Below are positions 35,081 to 43,825 of a stretch of 64,000 nucleotides of DNA, one piece after another. Position 1 is the first letter of the stretch. The number at the start of each line of letters is the position of its first letter. Source of the stretch: CAVYTF01 sp963771435 (lineage in GTDB: Bacteria > Bacteroidota > Bacteroidia > Chitinophagales > Chitinophagaceae); assembly GCA_963771435.1 (NCBI GenBank), contig CAVYTF010000008.1:1-64000 (forward strand), read 5' to 3'. The notes beneath the pieces are model-generated. The model was not told the origin of the DNA and did not search any database. It worked only from the letters and a program-made list of their open reading frames with translations. The translations under genes were made by a program, and so were the position numbers.

Positions 35081-36145
35081 TTAATTTTCAAAGGCATCGA
35101 GGGCGGCGGTTGGTTTGCCGGTGTTGTCAAAGGCGCCGAGGGTGTAGCCCTGCCAGTTATTGTAACATTCAGGCTCCCAGTAAAAGACGCCAAGGCCGTT
35201 TGAGCCGGTCACTGACCTGGTCTTGGCAATAATATCGTTTAGGAAGGCTTCGGTATCTGTCGGGTCGCTGTAACTCATACCTACTTCGCAGATCATTACG
35301 GGCGTGCCATACCGCGATACCATATCGTTCATGTTTGCAAGGCATTCGTTGTCGTAGGTTTGCCACTGGTTTGTGGCAGGATAAAGCGACATGCCGATGA
35401 TGTCCCACTTTGCGCCGTTGGCCTTGAGGCCGTTAAACATCCACTCAAATAAGCTGTTGTCGTACCCGTTTGAAATATGCACTATGACTTTTGTTGTGGG
35501 GCTTGCGGCTTTTACTGCACTGTAGCCGCTCTTTACGAGCGTGGCAAAGTTTTGCATGTTGGTTGATGCCCGCCCGTCTTCCCACAACATGCCGTCGTTG
35601 GTTTCGTTGCCGACCTGTGCCCAAGCGGGGGTGATGCCGTTTTGGAGTAAAGTATCCATCACATGCAGCGTGTAATTGTACATGGTGGTGACCAGGCTAT
35701 CGAAAGCCAGGCTATTCCAAGCGGCAGGTTTTGTTTGATGACCGGGGTCTGCCCAAACATCGCTGTAATGAAAGTCGATCATTATTTTCATGCCGAGGGC
35801 TTTTGCGCGCAGGGCTTTCACAACAACATCATTTGTGTTACACCACCCGTTAGAAGGATCGACCCATGCGCGCAGCCTGATGGAGTTGATGCCTTTTTCT
35901 TTTAATACCTGGATGCAATCTGCCTGCGTGCCGGTAGTGTCATAAAATGCATATCCTGAACTTTCCATCTGGGTGAGCCAACTTATGTCTGCGCCTTTTG
36001 CAAAGGATGTATCTTTTGTTGCAGTTGTATCCTGAGGAGGAGGAGTGTTATTATTATTGTTGTTAGAAGTAGTTGAATTGGTTTTGTTGCATGCCAGTAA
36101 CAGAAGCAAAACGATCGCAAGCGTGGCACAGGATAGTCTTTTCAT
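35081..36145 (-). CDS. GH53 arabinogalactan endo-beta-1,4-galactanase (lipoprotein)
   Basis: The 354-residue protein has a lipobox LLACN at residues 16-20 and a spacer rich in Thr and Asn. The catalytic domain matches family GH53: SIRLRAWVDPSNGW, IDFHYSDVWADPGHQTKPAAW, the acid/base Glu181 in AQVGNETNDGMLW and the nucleophile Glu287 in MICEVGMSYSD. It hydrolyses beta-1,4-galactan of plant pectin and arabinogalactan. No SusC/SusD pair is near, so it is not in a typical PUL. Confidence 0.93.
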   Translation of the reverse strand: MKRLSCATLAIVLLLLLACNKTNSTTSNNNNNNTPPPQDTTATKDTSFAKGADISWLTQMESSGYAFYDTTGTQADCIQVLKEKGINSIRLRAWVDPSNGWCNTNDVVVKALRAKALGMKIMIDFHYSDVWADPGHQTKPAAWNSLAFDSLVTTMYNYTLHVMDTLLQNGITPAWAQVGNETNDGMLWEDGRASTNMQNFATLVKSGYSAVKAASPTTKVIVHISNGYDNSLFEWMFNGLKANGAKWDIIGMSLYPATNQWQTYDNECLANMNDMVSRYGTPVMICEVGMSYSDPTDTEAFLNDIIAKTRSVTGSNGLGVFYWEPECYNNWQGYTLGAFDNTGKPTAALDAFEN

Positions 36146-36211
36146 TGGATAAAGTTAGTAATTCAAGTTGAGAATGGATAATTGAGAATGGATAATTGAA
36201 TGAAGAGATTT

Positions 36212-36964
36212 TTACTGAAGTGCGCTTAGCATTTGCTGGCCTTCGGCTTTTAAAGCGGCATCATCGGCTGTGCGGTTTGGAAGGCGAACCATTTTTGTGA
36301 GCACCTCAATTTCCTGCGCAGGCCTGTTTTTATAATGGTAGGCTTTTGCAAGATCTAAATAGCAGGGAGTAAAATATACATCAAGGCTGCGGCATTTTTC
36401 CATATAAGAAATGGCAGAATCAATATCGGGTTTTGGCAGGCCGCCAACCATCGTTTTTATGATAAGCTTTTTTGCTAAAGACTGCGTGAGCATATCATAA
36501 TGCCATTTGCCTGCAATATAATTTGCTTTTGCATGGTTGGGGTCGATGGATAAAGCTTTTAGGGCAAATGAATAAGTTTGTTTAACATCGTCTGCTGTTT
36601 TCCTATTCTCAGTTTCGGTTTCAGTTAGTTTATCGCAGCAAAGGGCTTCTGCGTAATTGGCATTTGCGTTATTTGGATCTATCGTTAACGCCCTATCGGC
36701 ATAGGTTTTAGCTGACTGAAAATAATTTGCTTTGGCGATCTTATCGGGTTGCCTTTCACCAATACTACAGGAGAGTTCGGCACATTTTATAAGCACTGGA
36801 AGGTTAGTTGAATCCTTTAAGAGGATGAACTTATATGTATCCAGGGCATCATTTTCCTTGAACTGTTTTTCATAAGTGTCTGCCTGTTTTAATAAAACGG
36901 TTTCGTCCTGTGCTGATGCTGTAACAGCGAAGCAAATTGTAATGGCTAATAAAAGATATTTCAT
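36212..36964 (-). CDS. Secreted TPR-like protein
   Basis: The 250-residue protein has a signal peptide ending at ASA/QD (residue 18-19). Repeated helical pairs follow, including ANYFQSAKTYADRALTIDPNNANANYAEAL and SFALKALSIDPNHAKANYIAG in part (ALTIDPNNANANYAEA and ALSIDPNHAKANYIAG are the two clearest units). These fit TPR motifs and protein-protein contacts in the periplasm. The start overlaps the end of folB in an ATGA arrangement. Why it is linked to folB is unclear. Confidence 0.8.
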   Translation of the reverse strand: MKYLLLAITICFAVTASAQDETVLLKQADTYEKQFKENDALDTYKFILLKDSTNLPVLIKCAELSCSIGERQPDKIAKANYFQSAKTYADRALTIDPNNANANYAEALCCDKLTETETENRKTADDVKQTYSFALKALSIDPNHAKANYIAGKWHYDMLTQSLAKKLIIKTMVGGLPKPDIDSAISYMEKCRSLDVYFTPCYLDLAKAYHYKNRPAQEIEVLTKMVRLPNRTADDAALKAEGQQMLSALQ

Positions 36965-37326
36965 GAGAGGTCTTTTCGTTTTAAATGATAAGTGACGCTT
37001 ACGCTTCCACCGAACGCAATAATAGGCGGGTGTATTTTTGTTATGGAAATTTTTACTTCTTCCGCCAGTGAAAAGGTTGTCAATATTTCCTGAGCGATGG
37101 TTGTTACGAATGTTTCAAGCAAGGGCGTTGGGTTTTTCATACGCTCTTTTAAGAGTGAATATATTGCTGTGTAATCAATGGCCTCTTCCAAATGAAGGAC
37201 AGGGAATGTTTTTTCCTGTTGCCAAATAGTGACATTTACTTCAAACTCACCACCGAGTATTTTTTCTTCTTTATATAACCCATGATGGGCATAAAAGCGG
37301 AGAGTTGATAAGCTGAGTTCAAGCAT
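36961..37326 (-). CDS. folB: Dihydroneopterin aldolase
   Basis: I use the ATG at 37326 (MLELSLSTLRFYAHHG); a TTG two codons earlier is also in frame. The 121-residue protein matches FolB: FYAHHGLYKEEKILGGEFEVNV in part (YAHHGLYKEEKILG), the DYTAIYSLLKERM segment, ETFVTTIAQEIL and the active-site-type KIHPPIIAFGGSVSV near the end. It makes 6-hydroxymethyl-dihydropterin in folate synthesis. It is followed within 4 bp by the TPR gene and is separated from the protease gene by a terminator. Confidence 0.94.
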   Translation of the reverse strand: MLELSLSTLRFYAHHGLYKEEKILGGEFEVNVTIWQQEKTFPVLHLEEAIDYTAIYSLLKERMKNPTPLLETFVTTIAQEILTTFSLAEEVKISITKIHPPIIAFGGSVSVTYHLKRKDLS

Positions 37327-37330
37327 ACGC

Positions 37331-37362
37331 AAAAATAAGGATAGCGCTATAAAGCGCTACCC
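37331..37362 (-). terminator. Rho-independent terminator of the protease gene
   Basis: On the minus strand GGGTAGCGCT and AGCGCTATCC pair around TTAT and are followed by TTATTTTT. It lies just after the protease gene and before folB. Confidence 0.8.
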
Positions 37363-37384
37363 TATTCCAGATAAAAACAATGGT

Positions 37385-38179
37385 TTATTTCTTTGTGGGC
37401 TTTTTGAGCGCCGGACTTTGTTCCACTTGCCTTATTGTCCAGAAGTCGTCCGATAAATTGGCATTGAGTAAATAATCGTAGGGCATTGTGAAATAACCTT
37501 TAAGACCCCATGCATCTCCCCAACTGTTGCGTACAATAAAACGCTTGGAAGAATTATCGTATCCAACAACAAGTACAGCATGGCCTCCAAGGACCTTCTC
37601 TCCCGCTTTGGGCATGCTCAATTTGCCGGTTTTTGCTACCTGCTCGCTTTCGAAAGATTCATAAACAGTAAAGCCGATGACAAAAGGATAACCACTAGCA
37701 AGGCATCCCTGCATCTGGCTAAGCGTGCGCGGCACCGCCATATAAGTTACCGACTTGTGTGTTAAAGCATCAGTATAACAAGCCGCGGTTGGCTTAGCGG
37801 CAAATTTAGCAGTGTCATAAGCCCACATTGTTTCCGGGCAAACTCCCTGGTTGTTTATTGTTTTAATACCATCGCGTATCTGGGCACCCGAATCTGTTTT
37901 TACCGTGCCTTCTATAACACGCTCATTATAATAAATAAATAAGCGGGCAGGCATAAAAACAGGTGCGTTTTGTTTCATTAATTCAAATTCAAAGGCGCCA
38001 CCGATGGCGTTGGCAGTACAGCTTCCCAATTGGCCCTGGTCGTAAACAGGGGGGCAGTTTTTTCTTAGATCTGTTTTTGAGGGAAGCGCTCTTGTTACTG
38101 AACGAGGAGCGGCGAAAGCAAAGTCGCGCTGGTCAGGTAAATCGGGCTGCCAGCCATAGCGAGCAATTTTCTGGGGCAT
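37385..38179 (-). CDS. C1-family (papain-like) cysteine protease
   Basis: The 264-residue protein has the papain catalytic set: Cys54 in QGQLGSCTANAIGG, His200 in GGHAVLVVGYD and Asn218 in FIVRNSWGDAW. The oxyanion Gln is Gln48 or Gln50. No signal peptide is seen, so it is probably cytoplasmic or exported by an unrecognised route. A short proregion-like start (YGWQPDLPDQRDF) is typical of bacterial C1A proteins of this group. It is transcribed alone with its own terminator. Confidence 0.93.
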   Translation of the reverse strand: MPQKIARYGWQPDLPDQRDFAFAAPRSVTRALPSKTDLRKNCPPVYDQGQLGSCTANAIGGAFEFELMKQNAPVFMPARLFIYYNERVIEGTVKTDSGAQIRDGIKTINNQGVCPETMWAYDTAKFAAKPTAACYTDALTHKSVTYMAVPRTLSQMQGCLASGYPFVIGFTVYESFESEQVAKTGKLSMPKAGEKVLGGHAVLVVGYDNSSKRFIVRNSWGDAWGLKGYFTMPYDYLLNANLSDDFWTIRQVEQSPALKKPTKK

Positions 38180-38373
38180 AAAAATGGATTTTAATTAGTA
38201 AATATTAATAATATCCGTACAAATTTATTAATTATATTGATTTAAATTCAACTTTTTGAATAACAGTTAGATGAGAGATCAATTATCTTTACAAAAAATC
38301 ACAGAACCGACTTCGTTAAAAATATATATTTTGCAATGAATTTCGTTTTAAAGTAGTCAGATAAAAACCGTGC

Positions 38374-38937
38374 ATGCGTACAAAAGAACTGATAAAAAAT
38401 TGTCTTGACGGGAAACAGGCGGCTCAGGAACTTTTATATAAGCAATATGCGGAGACAATGATGGGTGTTTGCTATAGATACACCAAAAGTGCTGCTGATG
38501 CCGAAGATGTTCTCCAGGAAGGGTTTATAAAAGTTTTTACAAAGCTGCACCAGTTTAAAAATGAAGGGGACCTGGGGGCATGGATAAGGAGGATAATGGT
38601 AAACACAGCTATTTCTTATCTGAATAAACACAACAGGTATAAAAGAGAAATGGATCTTGACGCTGTTCTCCTGCACCCTGTTGCTGAGGATGGCCCAGAC
38701 CTTGCGATCGATACAAAACAGTTGGTGGAGATAGTACGAAAGCTGCCTTCCGGATACCAGACAATATTTAATCTTGTGGCGGTTGAAGGCTATAGCCTTA
38801 TTGAAATATCTCACGTTTTAAATATTAATGAAAATACAGTTCGCAGTAAATACAGCAGGGCAAGGTCGTTGCTGGTAACGCTTTTGAAAAAACATGATTT
38901 TGTAACAGAAACAAAGAATTATGCAAACAAATTTTGA
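38374..38937 (+). CDS. ECF RNA polymerase sigma factor
   Basis: The 187-residue protein has sigma region 2 (AEDVLQEGFIKVFTKLHQF, residues about 47-65) and region 4 (YSLIEISHVLNINENTVRS, about 140-158). It matches the Bacteroidota ECF group that is usually paired with an anti-sigma factor. The gene overlaps the next one by 17 bp, and that gene's product has an anti-sigma-like N-terminus. It probably controls the protein that follows and perhaps its own operon. Confidence 0.92.
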   Translation: MRTKELIKNCLDGKQAAQELLYKQYAETMMGVCYRYTKSAADAEDVLQEGFIKVFTKLHQFKNEGDLGAWIRRIMVNTAISYLNKHNRYKREMDLDAVLLHPVAEDGPDLAIDTKQLVEIVRKLPSGYQTIFNLVAVEGYSLIEISHVLNINENTVRSKYSRARSLLVTLLKKHDFVTETKNYANKF

Positions 38938-40288
38938 AAAGCAAGTGCAGAAGAGGTTGCATGATCTTCGAATCGCACCATCCAGGCACGTTTGGAATGA
39001 TATTGCCGATGCACTTAGTGTACCTAAAAAAAGACGAATAGCAGCCTGGTGGTTTATTGCTGCAGGATCTGTGATATTGGGGACTGGTTTATGGATGGCA
39101 GGTAACAAATTGCTCACTTCGGACAAAAATAATCTAGCGGTAAATAATAAGGTGGTTCTTACTCATTCCATATCCCAAAATTTAAACCAATTAATAACTT
39201 CTTCTGCGGGCAATAGTACTTTTTACAATATCGATAATGCCAAAGGGACAAAGGCGGAAACATCCAATTCATTTGATTTAAATTCTACCCAAAAAGAAAT
39301 TGCTGAAGTAAATGAAAACAAATCACTTAATAATATGCAGTTGTTTTCAAGAGGTAATGGCGATGCTTATATGCCTAAAACTTTGCAGCAAAAGCCAGTA
39401 GTTACTTTGGGAAGCCCCATCAATAACAATCAAACCCAAGTATTGCCAAATAATTTATTTACTTCTTCCAATGACGATAAAATTAAAAGTGATATTCTTG
39501 AAAATAAAAAAGAAATGCCTGCTTTACAAAACAATAGTTCATCCTCGGACGTTGCCGCTTCAACCCAAAAAATTAAGAGCAACAAAAAATCAGCATGGTC
39601 TTTTTTGTTTGACGGCGGCACTACCAATACTACCAACAATAACGCTTTTTTCAAGAAAAGCAACCCTTTGATCTACCATAATGGTACAGCGAGCGATACA
39701 CTAAAAAGCATGAAGCCAGCTTACCCCGGATTTCATGCGGGAGTGGGTATACAATACAGCCTTGCATTATCAAGACGCTGGAGTTTTTATTCAGGGTTGC
39801 AAGTAAGTTTCCTGCTCAACCACCAGCGTACCGGTACAGAAGTTAGAGAGGAATCTGAGATATCAAATGCTACAGACACGCTTTCATCTAATCAAAAATA
39901 CGTGCAAATACCATATCATTATGTGGATGGTGTTAGCACTAACCTCACTAATTATGCGACCTGGCTTGAAGTGCCTGTTGGCTTTGGATATAAGATAATT
40001 CCGCGCGGTAAAGTGAAAGTGGAGTTGAGAGGCGGAGGATCTGTGGCGCACATGTCCACAGATAAATGGTTGATACCAGATGGGCGCTATGATAAGTTTT
40101 ATTATTGCAATCCACTAACAAACAACTATATTGTAAATATTCACGAGGATATTGTAGTTACTTTACCAAACCATAAAATAATTGGACTACAATATCAACA
40201 TAGCCTTTCAGGCCTTGCAAAAAAAGAAGTAGAACCTGCATTGTACTGGAGCAATATTTCGCTTTATACTACCATACCATTAAAATAA
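38921..40288 (+). CDS. Membrane protein with anti-sigma-like start and beta-barrel-like C-terminus
   Basis: The 455-residue protein starts with a cytoplasmic segment (HDLRIAPSRHVWNDIADAL), a membrane segment around residues 42-62 (WWFIAAGSVILGTGLWMAG), a long Asn/Ser-rich periplasmic region, and from residue about 265 a beta-rich part (FHAGVGIQYSLALSRRWSF, GFGYKIIPRGKVKVELRGGG). This is a frequent Bacteroidota arrangement of an anti-sigma-like protein fused to an outer-membrane-barrel-like domain. It overlaps the ECF sigma gene. Confidence 0.75.
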   Translation: MQTNFEKQVQKRLHDLRIAPSRHVWNDIADALSVPKKRRIAAWWFIAAGSVILGTGLWMAGNKLLTSDKNNLAVNNKVVLTHSISQNLNQLITSSAGNSTFYNIDNAKGTKAETSNSFDLNSTQKEIAEVNENKSLNNMQLFSRGNGDAYMPKTLQQKPVVTLGSPINNNQTQVLPNNLFTSSNDDKIKSDILENKKEMPALQNNSSSSDVAASTQKIKSNKKSAWSFLFDGGTTNTTNNNAFFKKSNPLIYHNGTASDTLKSMKPAYPGFHAGVGIQYSLALSRRWSFYSGLQVSFLLNHQRTGTEVREESEISNATDTLSSNQKYVQIPYHYVDGVSTNLTNYATWLEVPVGFGYKIIPRGKVKVELRGGGSVAHMSTDKWLIPDGRYDKFYYCNPLTNNYIVNIHEDIVVTLPNHKIIGLQYQHSLSGLAKKEVEPALYWSNISLYTTIPLK

Positions 40289-40319
40289 AGACCGGCACTG
40301 TCAATGATGCATAACTATT

Positions 40320-41099
40320 ATGACAGAAAAACTAAAAGAAGCGTTTGTAAAAACAAATACAGTAAATGGGATCGCCAGCATAGAATTTTTTCACCCACAG
40401 AGTAATTCCCTGCCCGCTAACATTTTAGAATCGCTAGCACAGCATATTCGCACAGAAGGCCTCAATGAACAAACCAAAGTTATTATTCTGCGTTCAGCAG
40501 GAGAAAAGGCTTTTTGCGCCGGTGCATCGTTTGATGAATTGATGGCAATTAAAACAGAAGAAGAAGGCCTCCAATTCTTCAGCGGCTTTGCGAATGTGAT
40601 CAATGCCATGCGCAAATGCCCCAAATTAATTATAGCCCGTATACATGGAAAGTGCGTAGGGGGTGGTGTTGGCCTAGCAGCCGCAGCAGATTATGCCATT
40701 GCCCTTGAAGGTGCAGAAATAAAACTTAGTGAGTTTGCGCTGGGGATCGGACCGTTTGTGGTAGGTCCTGCGGTTGAGCGCAAAATTGGTTTGTCTGCAT
40801 TTAGCCAATTGGCCATTGATGCAGGCTTGTGGCGCAATGGAGATTGGGCAAGGCGAAAAGGCCTTTTTGCAGAACTCCACCCTACTCTTGAGAGCATGGA
40901 AAATTCTATTGCACGGCTTTTAAGCACCTTGATGCATTACAGCTCTGAAGCCAGTATAGAAATGAAACAAATGTTTTGGCGAGGAACTGAGCATTGGGAT
41001 GAGCTTTTATATGAACGAGCTGCCATAAGCGGAAAATTAGTGCTGAGCGATTTCACAAAGGAGTTTATTAAGAAGTTTAAGGAGAAGAAGGTCAATTGA
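40320..41099 (+). CDS. Enoyl-CoA hydratase/isomerase family protein
   Basis: The 259-residue protein is a crotonase-family member: VIILRSAGEKAFCAGASFDEL forms the oxyanion hole (SAGEKAFCAGASFDEL, near residues 58-75), and ARIHGKCVGGGVGLAAAADYAI the second loop (IHGKCVGGGVGLAAAADYAI). In the hydratase, Glu residues at positions equivalent to 144 and 164 are catalytic; here FALGIGPFVVGP suggests a variant, so the exact reaction is not determined. It may act in the same catabolic pathways as icmF and mccB. The glycosylase gene starts inside its stop codon. Confidence 0.85.
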   Translation: MTEKLKEAFVKTNTVNGIASIEFFHPQSNSLPANILESLAQHIRTEGLNEQTKVIILRSAGEKAFCAGASFDELMAIKTEEEGLQFFSGFANVINAMRKCPKLIIARIHGKCVGGGVGLAAAADYAIALEGAEIKLSEFALGIGPFVVGPAVERKIGLSAFSQLAIDAGLWRNGDWARRKGLFAELHPTLESMENSIARLLSTLMHYSSEASIEMKQMFWRGTEHWDELLYERAAISGKLVLSDFTKEFIKKFKEKKVN

Positions 41100-41734
41100 A
41101 AAGAATAAACTCATTTAATGAGAAAAATTTTCATTCACTTTGTGATAAGATTGCAAAGAAAGACAAGCATCTTAAAAACATTATTCTGCAATATGGTTAT
41201 CCTCCCCTTTGGAGCCGCGAGCCATCCTTCGCAACACTTATACATATCATTTTAGAACAGCAGGTTTCACTTGCTTCAGCAAAGGCCGCCCTTCTGAAAC
41301 TTCAGGAAAAGATTGGGCAGATAATGCCAGAGAAAATATTGGCGTTAAGCGATGAAGAAATGAAAGCCTGTTATTTCAGCAGGCAAAAAATAAAATATGC
41401 AAAGCACCTGGCTTCTTCTGTTTTAAATAAAGAATTGTCAATAGAAGGATTAAATATTTTGCCGGACGGTGAAATAAGCAGCCAACTAAAAAAGATAAAC
41501 GGCATCGGCGATTGGACGGTTGATGTTTACCTGATGATGGCTTTGCATCGTTATGACCGCTTTCCTGTTGGTGATATTGCTTTGATCAAAAGCGTGAAGG
41601 AAGTAAAAGAATTGCCGTTGCAAACTACCAAAGAAGAAATTTTATTACTTGCCGAACGCTGGAAACCGTACCGGACTGTTGCAGCATTTTTATTGTGGCA
41701 TGCTTATCTTAAGAAGAGGAGGAGTTTTTATTAA
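41096..41734 (+). CDS. HhH-GPD DNA glycosylase (AlkA-like)
   Basis: The gene starts with TTG at 41096 overlapping the stop of the enoyl-CoA hydratase gene. The 212-residue protein has an HhH motif LKKINGIGDWTVDVYLMMAL near residue 130-150, followed by the catalytic Asp in PVGDIALIK (about 161), and an early FATLIHIILEQQVSLASA segment typical of 3-methyladenine glycosylase II. It removes alkylated bases. No iron-sulfur Cys cluster is present, unlike EndoIII. Confidence 0.88.
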   Translation: MKRINSFNEKNFHSLCDKIAKKDKHLKNIILQYGYPPLWSREPSFATLIHIILEQQVSLASAKAALLKLQEKIGQIMPEKILALSDEEMKACYFSRQKIKYAKHLASSVLNKELSIEGLNILPDGEISSQLKKINGIGDWTVDVYLMMALHRYDRFPVGDIALIKSVKEVKELPLQTTKEEILLLAERWKPYRTVAAFLLWHAYLKKRRSFY

Positions 41735-41811
41735 AAGGATATTGGGATGAAGGAAAGAAGTACCAGATTGGCCGAAAATGAAATTTGTACTTATATCTTC
41801 AAAAAAACTAT

Positions 41812-41819
41812 TACTTTTG
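41812..41819 (+). promoter_or_regulatory. Promoter box of rpmH
   Basis: TACTTTTG matches TAnnTTTG exactly and lies 82 bp before rpmH. A TTTG at 41784-41787 is 24 bp upstream, longer than the usual 19. Confidence 0.5.
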
Positions 41820-41900
41820 CTGCCCTTTCACAAGGTGCAGGATGGTGCCTGACGCCTGAGATGTTGAAAATAATATTGTTGGTTTAGTAAAATAATTATC

Positions 41901-42056
41901 ATGAAACGTACATTCCAGCCGCACAACCGCCGCCGCAAATCGGTGCATGGTTTCCGCCAACGCATGCAAACTGCCAATGGCCGCAAAGTACTTGCAAGCC
42001 GCCGCGCAAAAGGACGTCACAAACTCACAGTTTCTGACGAAAGAAAACTCAAATAG
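41901..42056 (+). CDS. rpmH: 50S ribosomal protein L34
   Basis: This 51-residue gene was found by eye. The product begins MKRTFQPHNRRRKSVHGFR and has the strongly basic RRAKGRHKLTVSDERK end of L34. It is followed by a hairpin terminator/attenuator and then by rnpA, the usual order near the replication-associated rpmH-rnpA-yidD group. Confidence 0.99.
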   Translation: MKRTFQPHNRRRKSVHGFRQRMQTANGRKVLASRRAKGRHKLTVSDERKLK

Positions 42057-42079
42057 AGCACACACACGTTAAATAATTT

Positions 42080-42110
42080 AAAGCCTCATCTTTGCGATGA
42101 GGCTTTTTTA
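42080..42110 (+). terminator. Terminator between rpmH and rnpA
   Basis: AAGCCTCATC and GATGAGGCTT pair around TTTGC and are followed by a T run. It lies 24 bp after rpmH and 8 bp before rnpA, so it may attenuate read-through into rnpA. Confidence 0.9.
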
Positions 42111-42117
42111 GTATAGA

Positions 42118-42525
42118 ATGGCAAATGTTTTTACATACGGCAGCATCGAAAAACTCAAAAGCAGAAAGCTAATCACGCAACTTTTTGACTCGGGGAAAAC
42201 ATTTTCTATTTTCCCGCTTAAAGTTTTTTACATGCAGCCAACAGAGCAATTAGATTTTCCCGTAAAAGCAGGGGTGGGAACGGTGACAAGAAATTTCAAA
42301 AAGGCTGTTGACCGCAACCGTATCAAACGCCTGCTCCGCGAAGCATACCGGACGGAAAAATTGCCTTTGCATCAGTACCTAACTGCTCAGGGCAAGCAAG
42401 TGGTGGTTTTTATCTTATATATTGATAAGTCATTGCCGGAACGGGCTGTTATAAAAAACAAAATGCCGTTGGCAATTGAAAAATTAGTACAGACGCTCAA
42501 TGAAAAAAGTACTGCAAATACTTAG
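42118..42525 (+). CDS. rnpA: Ribonuclease P protein component
   Basis: The 135-residue basic protein has the RNR motif (KAVDRNRIKRLLREAYR, residues about 62-78), VGTVTRNFKKAV before it and a KQVVVFILYIDK strand after it. It binds RNase P RNA for tRNA 5' processing. It overlaps yidD by 26 bp. Confidence 0.96.
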   Translation: MANVFTYGSIEKLKSRKLITQLFDSGKTFSIFPLKVFYMQPTEQLDFPVKAGVGTVTRNFKKAVDRNRIKRLLREAYRTEKLPLHQYLTAQGKQVVVFILYIDKSLPERAVIKNKMPLAIEKLVQTLNEKSTANT

Positions 42526-42754
42526 CTTCCCGTTTATATTGGTAATAAAAATATACCAGTATGTTATCTCGCCTGCTATTGGACCTAAGTGCAGGTATAT
42601 ACCGACTTGTTCGCAATACGCAATAGAGGCTTTAAAAAAATACGGCCTATTAAAAGGAAGTTGGTTAGCTTTAAAAAGAGTATCCCGCTGCCATCCACGG
42701 GGTGGAAGCGGTTATGTTAGTCTGTTCCTTAAAATGATTTTCTTTATAGGATAA
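42500..42754 (+). CDS. yidD: Membrane protein insertion efficiency factor YidD
   Basis: The 84-residue protein has the YidD signature IYQYVISPAIGPKCRYIPTC, SQYAIEALKKYG, and SRCHPRGGSGY, with an amphipathic N-terminal helix. The C-terminus continues VSLFLKMIFFIG instead of the common DPVP ending, giving an additional hydrophobic tail. It assists membrane-protein insertion with YidC/OxaA. Confidence 0.95.
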   Translation: MKKVLQILSFPFILVIKIYQYVISPAIGPKCRYIPTCSQYAIEALKKYGLLKGSWLALKRVSRCHPRGGSGYVSLFLKMIFFIG

Positions 42755-42770
42755 GAACATTATCCTAAAT

Positions 42771-42799
42771 AAAAAAGCCCTGCATAAAGCAGAGCTTTG
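42771..42799 (-). terminator. Terminator of the superoxide dismutase gene
   Basis: On the minus strand AAAGCTCTGC and GCAGGGCTTT pair around TTTAT, followed by a T run. It lies 24 bp after the stop codon at 42823. Confidence 0.85.
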
Positions 42800-42822
42800 A
42801 GAATATTTATCAATTAACCTAA

Positions 42823-43428
42823 TTACTTAGCAGTAGCGTAGCGTTCCGCTACTTTAGCCCAGTCAATTACGTTCCAGATGGCTTCTAAATAGGCCGGCCT
42901 TTTGTTTTGATACTTTAGATAATAAGCGTGTTCCCACACATCTATGCCCAAAATAGGGGTGCCTTTTGCTTCTGCTATATCCATTAAAGGATTATCCTGA
43001 TTTGGTGTGGAAGAGATCTCAAGCTTACCGTTAGCGGGGATAAGCCAAACCCATCCGCTGCCAAAGCGGGCTACTCCAGCGGCATTGAACTTTGTCTTAA
43101 ACTCATCAAAAGAGCCAAAGGAATCATCAATGGCCTTTCCCAGCTCCCCGAATGGGGCTGCGCCTGAATGTGCAGCCAGTGATTCCCAGAAGAAGGTGTG
43201 GTTCCAGTGGCCACCTCCATTGTTGCGCACAGCAGGGGGTAGCTTACTTACTCCAGCAAGTAGTTCTTCGAGGCTTTTGTTTTCATTGTCTGTGCCGGCA
43301 AGGGCTTTGTTCAGGTTGTCAACATAGGCCTGGTGATGCTTGTCATGATGTATAGTCATCGTCTCTTTGTCAATAAATGGCTCCAGCGCATCGTATGCGT
43401 AAGGGAGGGGGGAAAGTGTAAATGGCAT
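42823..43428 (-). CDS. sod: Superoxide dismutase (Fe/Mn)
   Basis: The 201-residue cytoplasmic protein has the four metal ligands: His27 (TIHHDKHHQAYV), His77 (GHWNHTFFW), Asp163 and His167 (GIDVWEHAYYLKY). It dismutates superoxide. Sequence alone does not decide iron versus manganese. A good promoter lies at 43465-43492 and a terminator follows. Confidence 0.96.
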   Translation of the reverse strand: MPFTLSPLPYAYDALEPFIDKETMTIHHDKHHQAYVDNLNKALAGTDNENKSLEELLAGVSKLPPAVRNNGGGHWNHTFFWESLAAHSGAAPFGELGKAIDDSFGSFDEFKTKFNAAGVARFGSGWVWLIPANGKLEISSTPNQDNPLMDIAEAKGTPILGIDVWEHAYYLKYQNKRPAYLEAIWNVIDWAKVAERYATAK

Positions 43429-43464
43429 AGTATTATTGTTTTAATTTTTAAGAAATGCAGAGAA

Positions 43465-43492
43465 CAAAAGTAGTTATTCAAACAGTAAACAA
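43465..43492 (-). promoter_or_regulatory. Promoter of the superoxide dismutase gene
   Basis: On the minus strand TACTTTTG (43472-43465) matches TAnnTTTG exactly and a TTG lies 17 bp upstream (43492-43490). The start codon is 37 bp further on. Confidence 0.65.
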
Positions 43493-43570
43493 GAGTTATG
43501 CCGCAATAATTGTTTCATAACTCGAAAAGGAGGGGCAGTGGGGTCGGTAATGGCTATTTGAGGGACTTGC

Positions 43571-43664
43571 AATGGCTTTGGGTGGGCATTAGGTGGGGAG
43601 TTAGATGGGCTTTGAGTGGGAGTAAGGTCTCTATAAGGTCTCTATAAGGTCTCTATAAGGGGGT
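43571..43664. repeat. Dispersed repeat R3, copy 2 (inverted)
   Basis: This block reads ggctttgggtgggcatt, then gggctttgagtgggagta and three ggtctctataa units of 11 bp. It is the reverse complement of the block at 30031-30130, which has four units and a short extra segment. It lies between the divergent superoxide dismutase and DUF1801 genes. Confidence 0.88.
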
Positions 43665-43825
43665 AAAATGTGCGGGAGAAATGGGTGGAAAGCGGGAGAA
43701 AATGTATAATTTGCTTCCAGGAATGGTTGATCTGTGAGGAAGTTTGGAAGGTAGGACATATTTGTTTTATGGCAAAATAGTATTTTTTAAATATTGGTTG
43801 AAGAACTGACAAATGCGCTTATAAT

